Positions 60,188-64,000 of a stretch of DNA of 64,000 nucleotides are shown here, piece by piece. Position 1 is the stretch's first letter. Each line of letters begins with the position of its first letter. The position numbers and the translations under genes were made by a program. The notes under the pieces are model-generated. The model did no database searches. It had not been told where the DNA came from and worked only from the letters and a program-made list of their open reading frames with translations. The stretch comes from an uncultured beta proteobacterium. Its GTDB lineage: Bacteria; Pseudomonadota; Gammaproteobacteria; Burkholderiales; Burkholderiaceae_C. The stretch lies in the NCBI GenBank assembly GCA_903920695.1, contig CAIXNB010000024.1, positions 1 through 64,000 on the forward strand, read 5' to 3'.

Positions 60188-61129
60188 ATGGTCACCAAAA
60201 AACCCAAAGGCCTGGGCCGCGGACTCGAAGCGCTGCTCGGTCCAAAAGTCAATGAAACGGCATCATTTGATGCGGCCAATGGTGGCACCGAAAGTCCCGG
60301 TTTGCCCGCGTCGCTTTTGCTGACCGACATGTTGCCCGGCATGTACCAACCTCGGACCCGCATGGACGAAGGCGCCCTGTACGAACTGGCGGAATCGATC
60401 AAGGCCCAGGGCATCCTGCAACCCATCCTGGTGCGTCGACTCCGTGATGGCGAGAATGTTGGCAAGTACGAAATCATTGCCGGTGAGCGCCGTTTTCGTG
60501 CTGCCAAGCTGGCCGGACTCGACACTGTGCCGGTGTTGGTACGCGATGTTTCGAATGAAGCCGCGGCCGCCATGGCGCTGATTGAGAACATCCAACGTGA
60601 AGACCTTAATCCGCTGGAAGAAGCGCAAGGCTTGCAGCGTCTCATCAAAGAATTCGGACTGACTCATGAACAGGCGGCCCAAGCCGTGGGACGATCCCGC
60701 AGCGCAGCCAGTAATTTGCTGCGCCTGCTCAATCTGGCTGATCCCGTGCAAACCATGTTGATGGCGGGCGATCTTGACATGGGTCACGCCCGTGCCCTGC
60801 TGGTTCTGGACCGTGCGACCCAGATCACGGCAGCCAGTCAGATCAGCGCTCGCAAGATGTCGGTGCGGGAAGCCGAGAGTCTGGCCAAAAAGCTCAGTGC
60901 GGAATTCAATCTGACGTCGGTCAAACCGAAAAAAGAGAAATCTCGCGACATCAAGCGGGTCGAAGAAGAGCTGTCCGATCTGCTCACAGCCGAAGTCGAA
61001 ATCAGGGTCAAAAAACGCGTCAAGCGGGCTGGACGACTCGAGGAAATGGGCGAGCTGGCAATCCGGTTTGGCTCGCTCGACGAACTCAATGGCTTGATCG
61101 ACAAGCTAACGCGCGGCGCGACGCGTTAA
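60188..61129 (+). CDS. parB: Chromosome partitioning protein ParB/Spo0J
   Basis: GLGRGLEALLG, GERRFRAAKLAGLDTVPVLVRD, ALIENIQREDLNPLEEAQGLQRLI. Confidence 0.96.
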   Translation: MVTKKPKGLGRGLEALLGPKVNETASFDAANGGTESPGLPASLLLTDMLPGMYQPRTRMDEGALYELAESIKAQGILQPILVRRLRDGENVGKYEIIAGERRFRAAKLAGLDTVPVLVRDVSNEAAAAMALIENIQREDLNPLEEAQGLQRLIKEFGLTHEQAAQAVGRSRSAASNLLRLLNLADPVQTMLMAGDLDMGHARALLVLDRATQITAASQISARKMSVREAESLAKKLSAEFNLTSVKPKKEKSRDIKRVEEELSDLLTAEVEIRVKKRVKRAGRLEEMGELAIRFGSLDELNGLIDKLTRGATR

Positions 61130-61156
61130 TCAGCAAACCGCTCACACGTCCGCGAC

Positions 61157-61187
61157 AGCGCGGTTAGTTGCAGCGCGCAACCGCGCT
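61157..61187. terminator. Bidirectional hairpin between convergent parB and GlcD-like oxidase genes
   Basis: AGCGCGGTT-N13-AACCGCGCT perfect 9-bp arms at the gene junction. Confidence 0.4.
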
Positions 61188-62604
61188 ACAGCGTGAAGAT
61201 CTTGCCCGGGTTCATGATGTTCTTCGGGTCGAGCGCTCGTTTGATGCTGCGCATCATGTCGACCGCTCCGTTGCCAGTTTCTGAAACCAGAAAATCCATC
61301 TTGTGCAGGCCGACGCCATGTTCACCGGTACAGGTGCCCTCCAGACGCAGCGCGCGCGCCACCAGGGAATGGTTCAGCTTTTCTGCGATCTCGCGCTCTT
61401 CCGGTTTACTCGGGTCGAGCAAATAGCCAAAGTGAAAGTTACCGTCGCCAACGTGGCCGACCAGGAAGTAGGGGATACCGCTGGCGTCTGCTTCGGCCAC
61501 CGAATCGAGCAGGCAGTCTGCCAAGCGCGAGATTGGGACGCAGGTATCGGTTGAGATGGCACGGCACCCGGGCTTGGACTGAATCGCAGCGAAGTAAGCG
61601 TTGTGGCGGGCCGTCCATAGGCGCGTTCGTTCTTCTGGTGTCGTGGCCCATTCGAACGCATTGCCGCCAAACTCGGTCGCAATTTCCTGCACTGACTCGG
61701 CTTGCTCCTTGACGCTGGCGGGTGAGCCGTGAAACTCCATCAGCAGCAAAGGTTCTTCCCGCAGTCCCAGCTTGGCATAGGCGTTGACCATGCGCACGGT
61801 CTTGCCGTCTATCAGCTCGACCCGCGCAATGGGAATGCCGAGTTGGATGATCTGAATCGTGCTGCGCACCGCAGCCTCAATGCTGGGGAAGGAGCAAATG
61901 GCCGCCGAGATCGCCTCGGGCAGTGGGTAGAGCTTGACCGTCACTTCGGTGATCACGCCCAGCGTCCCTTCGGAGCCTACCAGCAGGCGCGTCAGGTCAT
62001 AGCCGGCGCTGCTTTTTTTGGCACGGGTACCGGTACGGATGACCTCGCCGCTCGCTGTCACCACCTCCAGCGCGAGTACGTTCTCGCGCATGGTGCCGTA
62101 GCGCACGGCGTTGGTGCCGCTGGCCCGGGTTGCACTCATTCCCCCCAGTGTGGCGTCGGCGCCGGGGTCAATCGGAAAGAACAGACCGGTGGATTTAACC
62201 GCTTCATTGACTTGCTTGCGCGTGACGCCGGCCTGCACTGTGACCGTCAGGTCTTCGGCATTGATGGAGAGCACCTGGTTCATGCGGCTCACATCAATGC
62301 TGATGCCGCCTTGAACCGCCAGCAGATGACCTTCGAGCGAGGTGCCAACGCCAAACGGGATTACCGGTACATTGAACTGGCTGGCGAGCTTGACGGCGTC
62401 CGCCACGTCCTGTGTGCTTTGGGCAAATACCACGGCCGCTGGCGGTGGTGCCTCGAACGAGGACTCATCGCGGCCATGTTGCTCACGCACCACCAGAGCT
62501 GTTGAGTACTGCTCGGAAAAACGGTTCTTCAGCGCGTCCATCAGCGCCGCTGGCACTTCGCGTGGCTGGATGACGGGGACAAGATGCGAGGCCTGGGTAT
62601 TCAT
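61186..62604 (-). CDS. FAD-binding oxidase, D-lactate dehydrogenase (cytochrome)/GlcD family
   Basis: VIPFGVGTSLEGHLLAVQGGISIDVSRMNQVLSI, GEHGVGLHKMDFL, MNPGKIFTL. Confidence 0.92.
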   Translation of the reverse strand: MNTQASHLVPVIQPREVPAALMDALKNRFSEQYSTALVVREQHGRDESSFEAPPPAAVVFAQSTQDVADAVKLASQFNVPVIPFGVGTSLEGHLLAVQGGISIDVSRMNQVLSINAEDLTVTVQAGVTRKQVNEAVKSTGLFFPIDPGADATLGGMSATRASGTNAVRYGTMRENVLALEVVTASGEVIRTGTRAKKSSAGYDLTRLLVGSEGTLGVITEVTVKLYPLPEAISAAICSFPSIEAAVRSTIQIIQLGIPIARVELIDGKTVRMVNAYAKLGLREEPLLLMEFHGSPASVKEQAESVQEIATEFGGNAFEWATTPEERTRLWTARHNAYFAAIQSKPGCRAISTDTCVPISRLADCLLDSVAEADASGIPYFLVGHVGDGNFHFGYLLDPSKPEEREIAEKLNHSLVARALRLEGTCTGEHGVGLHKMDFLVSETGNGAVDMMRSIKRALDPKNIMNPGKIFTL

Positions 62605-62708
62605 GGGTACTTTCAACGAAAGGAGGACAAGGTTCTTCTGCGGCTTGTCCCGGAAAATTGCAGACCTGTATTTTGCTGCAACAATAGGCCGAAAACAGGA
62701 GCTTCATT

Positions 62709-63284
62709 ATGGGACAACGACTGACGCAGATCGCCACCCGCACCGGTGACGATGGCAGCACCGGCTTGGGCGACAACACCCGCGTCTCGAAGAACAGCTT
62801 GCGTGTGCATGCGATGGGCGATGTTGATGAACTCAACTCCAACATCGGTGTCTTGCTGTGCGAAGACATGCCAGCCCCGGTGCGCAGCTTGTTGGTTGAA
62901 ATTCAACATCAGCTCTTCAACCTGGGCGGCGAGTTGTCGATTCCTGGTTTTGAACTGCTCAAGGCTGAGGCGGTGCTGGCGCTGGACGCTGCTTTGGCCG
63001 AGCACAACCAGGTATTGCCGCGCCTGCAGGAATTCATTTTGCCGGCCGGTACCCGCGCTGCGGCACAAGCCCATGTCTGTCGCACCGTGGCACGGCGCGC
63101 CGAGCGCGCGGTGGTAGCGCTGGAAGCGCAGGACGCGTTGCAGGACACGCCACGCCAATACCTGAACCGTTTGTCCGATCTGCTGTTTGTACTGGCCCGC
63201 GTGCTTAACCGCTACCGCCCTGATGGCACGGTCGGCGACGACGTGTATTGGCGCAGCGAACGCTTGGCCCGCGGCGATACCTGA
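62709..63284 (+). CDS. Cob(I)yrinic acid a,c-diamide adenosyltransferase, PduO type
   Basis: TRTGDDGSTGLGDNTRVSK, GDVDELNSNIGVLL, RRAERAVVAL, LNRLSDLLFVLAR. Confidence 0.93.
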   Translation: MGQRLTQIATRTGDDGSTGLGDNTRVSKNSLRVHAMGDVDELNSNIGVLLCEDMPAPVRSLLVEIQHQLFNLGGELSIPGFELLKAEAVLALDAALAEHNQVLPRLQEFILPAGTRAAAQAHVCRTVARRAERAVVALEAQDALQDTPRQYLNRLSDLLFVLARVLNRYRPDGTVGDDVYWRSERLARGDT

Positions 63285-63663
63285 ACACGCCGCCGGCATC
63301 GTTGTGCATGTCAATCTGCCAGACGTGGGTGGTGCGGCCGAGGTGGACCGGGCGCGCAATACCGGTGACCCATCCATTTGTCGTGCCCTTGATGTGATTG
63401 GCGTTGATGTCGAGTCCCACGGCGCGGTGGCCATTGCGGTTGGAGTAGGCTGCGCCGCAAGACCCCAGGGTCTCGGCCAGCACCACGCTGACGCCGCCAT
63501 GAAGCAAGCCATAGGGTTGGCGCGTCCGCTGGTCAACTGGCACGCGAGCCCGAATGAAGTCATCACCAACCTCAAGAAATTCGATGCCGAGTCGTGCCAC
63601 TGCAGTGTCGATGTGAACGCCTGTAAGTTCTTCGACGGACAGGGCTTTGTTCCAGATGCGCAT
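63205..63663 (-). CDS. Hotdog-fold thioesterase (PaaI/YbdB-like) with atypical C-terminus
   Basis: VARLGIEFLEVGDDFIRARVPVDQRTRQPYGLLHGGVSVVLAETLGSCGA; last residues diverge and overlap the convergent ATR gene. Confidence 0.8.
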   Translation of the reverse strand: MRIWNKALSVEELTGVHIDTAVARLGIEFLEVGDDFIRARVPVDQRTRQPYGLLHGGVSVVLAETLGSCGAAYSNRNGHRAVGLDINANHIKGTTNGWVTGIARPVHLGRTTHVWQIDMHNDAGGVFRYRRGPSVRCANTRRRRPCHQGGSG

Positions 63664-63776
63664 TGATGTTCCGATTAGAAAGTTGACGGGAACTATAAGC
63701 AAATGGAAGGTCGGCCGCTGTCATACAAGGGTCAGTCGCTATTGTTAATGAGGGCAAAACCGGATTAACCTTGGGC

Positions 63777-64000
63777 ATGACGCAAGCTGCCAAGCCACCC
63801 TGTATTCCCCAGATTCGCCTGTACCAAGACTGGTTGCGCTCGCAACGCGGCCTGTCGTTTGATTCCTATGATGCGCTGTGGCGCTGGTCGACCAACGATC
63901 TGGACGCATTCTGGCGAAGCATCTGGGATTATTTCGAGTTGCAATCGCCCACGGCCTATCGCGTCGTGTGCGACGGTGCGCCCATGCCGCACACCCGGTG
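63777..64000 (+). CDS. Acetoacetyl-CoA synthetase, N-terminal part (runs off window)
   Basis: ATG at 63777 translates as MTQAAKPPCIPQIRLYQDWLRSQRGLSFDSYDALWRWSTNDLDAFWRSIWDYFELQSPTAYRVV..., typical ACAS N-terminal region. Confidence 0.8.
   Translation, partial: MTQAAKPPCIPQIRLYQDWLRSQRGLSFDSYDALWRWSTNDLDAFWRSIWDYFELQSPTAYRVVCDGAPMPHTR

Overview
The window is a chromosomal segment of what looks like a Burkholderiales betaproteobacterium (Comamonadaceae-like; inferred from gene content and order only). From left to right it contains: (i) a decayed McrB-like fragment and a GGDEF-hemerythrin diguanylate cyclase; (ii) a large acyl-CoA catabolic region at about 2-20 kb and 32-41 kb, with acyl-CoA dehydrogenases including a tandem fused one, enoyl-CoA hydratases, acyl-CoA ligase, thiolase, APH-type kinase, Liv ABC transporter, SDR, TesB, CaiB and a 905-aa MalT/LuxR (LAL) regulator; (iii) a DUF4143 ATPase with a palindromic leader, GDPD, a D,D-carboxypeptidase and a decayed HigB/RelE-like toxin; (iv) a YhiI-RbbA-YhhJ-type ABC export operon; (v) a divergent pair of an Fe-alcohol dehydrogenase and a 707-aa protein whose C-terminal half resembles cyanobacterial acyl-ACP reductase; (vi) NO-associated small genes (YgbA_NO, NnrU), a Pat-like acetyltransferase and a cysteine-free glutaredoxin-like protein; (vii) a copper module (copA / copZ-cueR) with two back-to-back CueR-type promoters; (viii) a probable replication origin at about 52.4-52.7 kb (DnaA boxes, TAG-trio repeats, AT-rich tract, strong terminator), followed by mnmG-rsmG-lysE-parA-parB with parS sites inside mnmG and rsmG; (ix) GlcD-like oxidase, PduO-type ATR, a hotdog thioesterase and the start of an acetoacetyl-CoA synthetase gene. 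The most notable observations are a dyad motif (TCGTC-N6-GACGR) repeated upstream of the catabolic transcription units, which suggests a single LAL-controlled regulon; the AAR-like/Fe-ADH divergent module with a ~300-aa N-terminal domain I do not recognise; and the oriC/parS locus. All family calls come from reading sequence motifs; no database searches were run.
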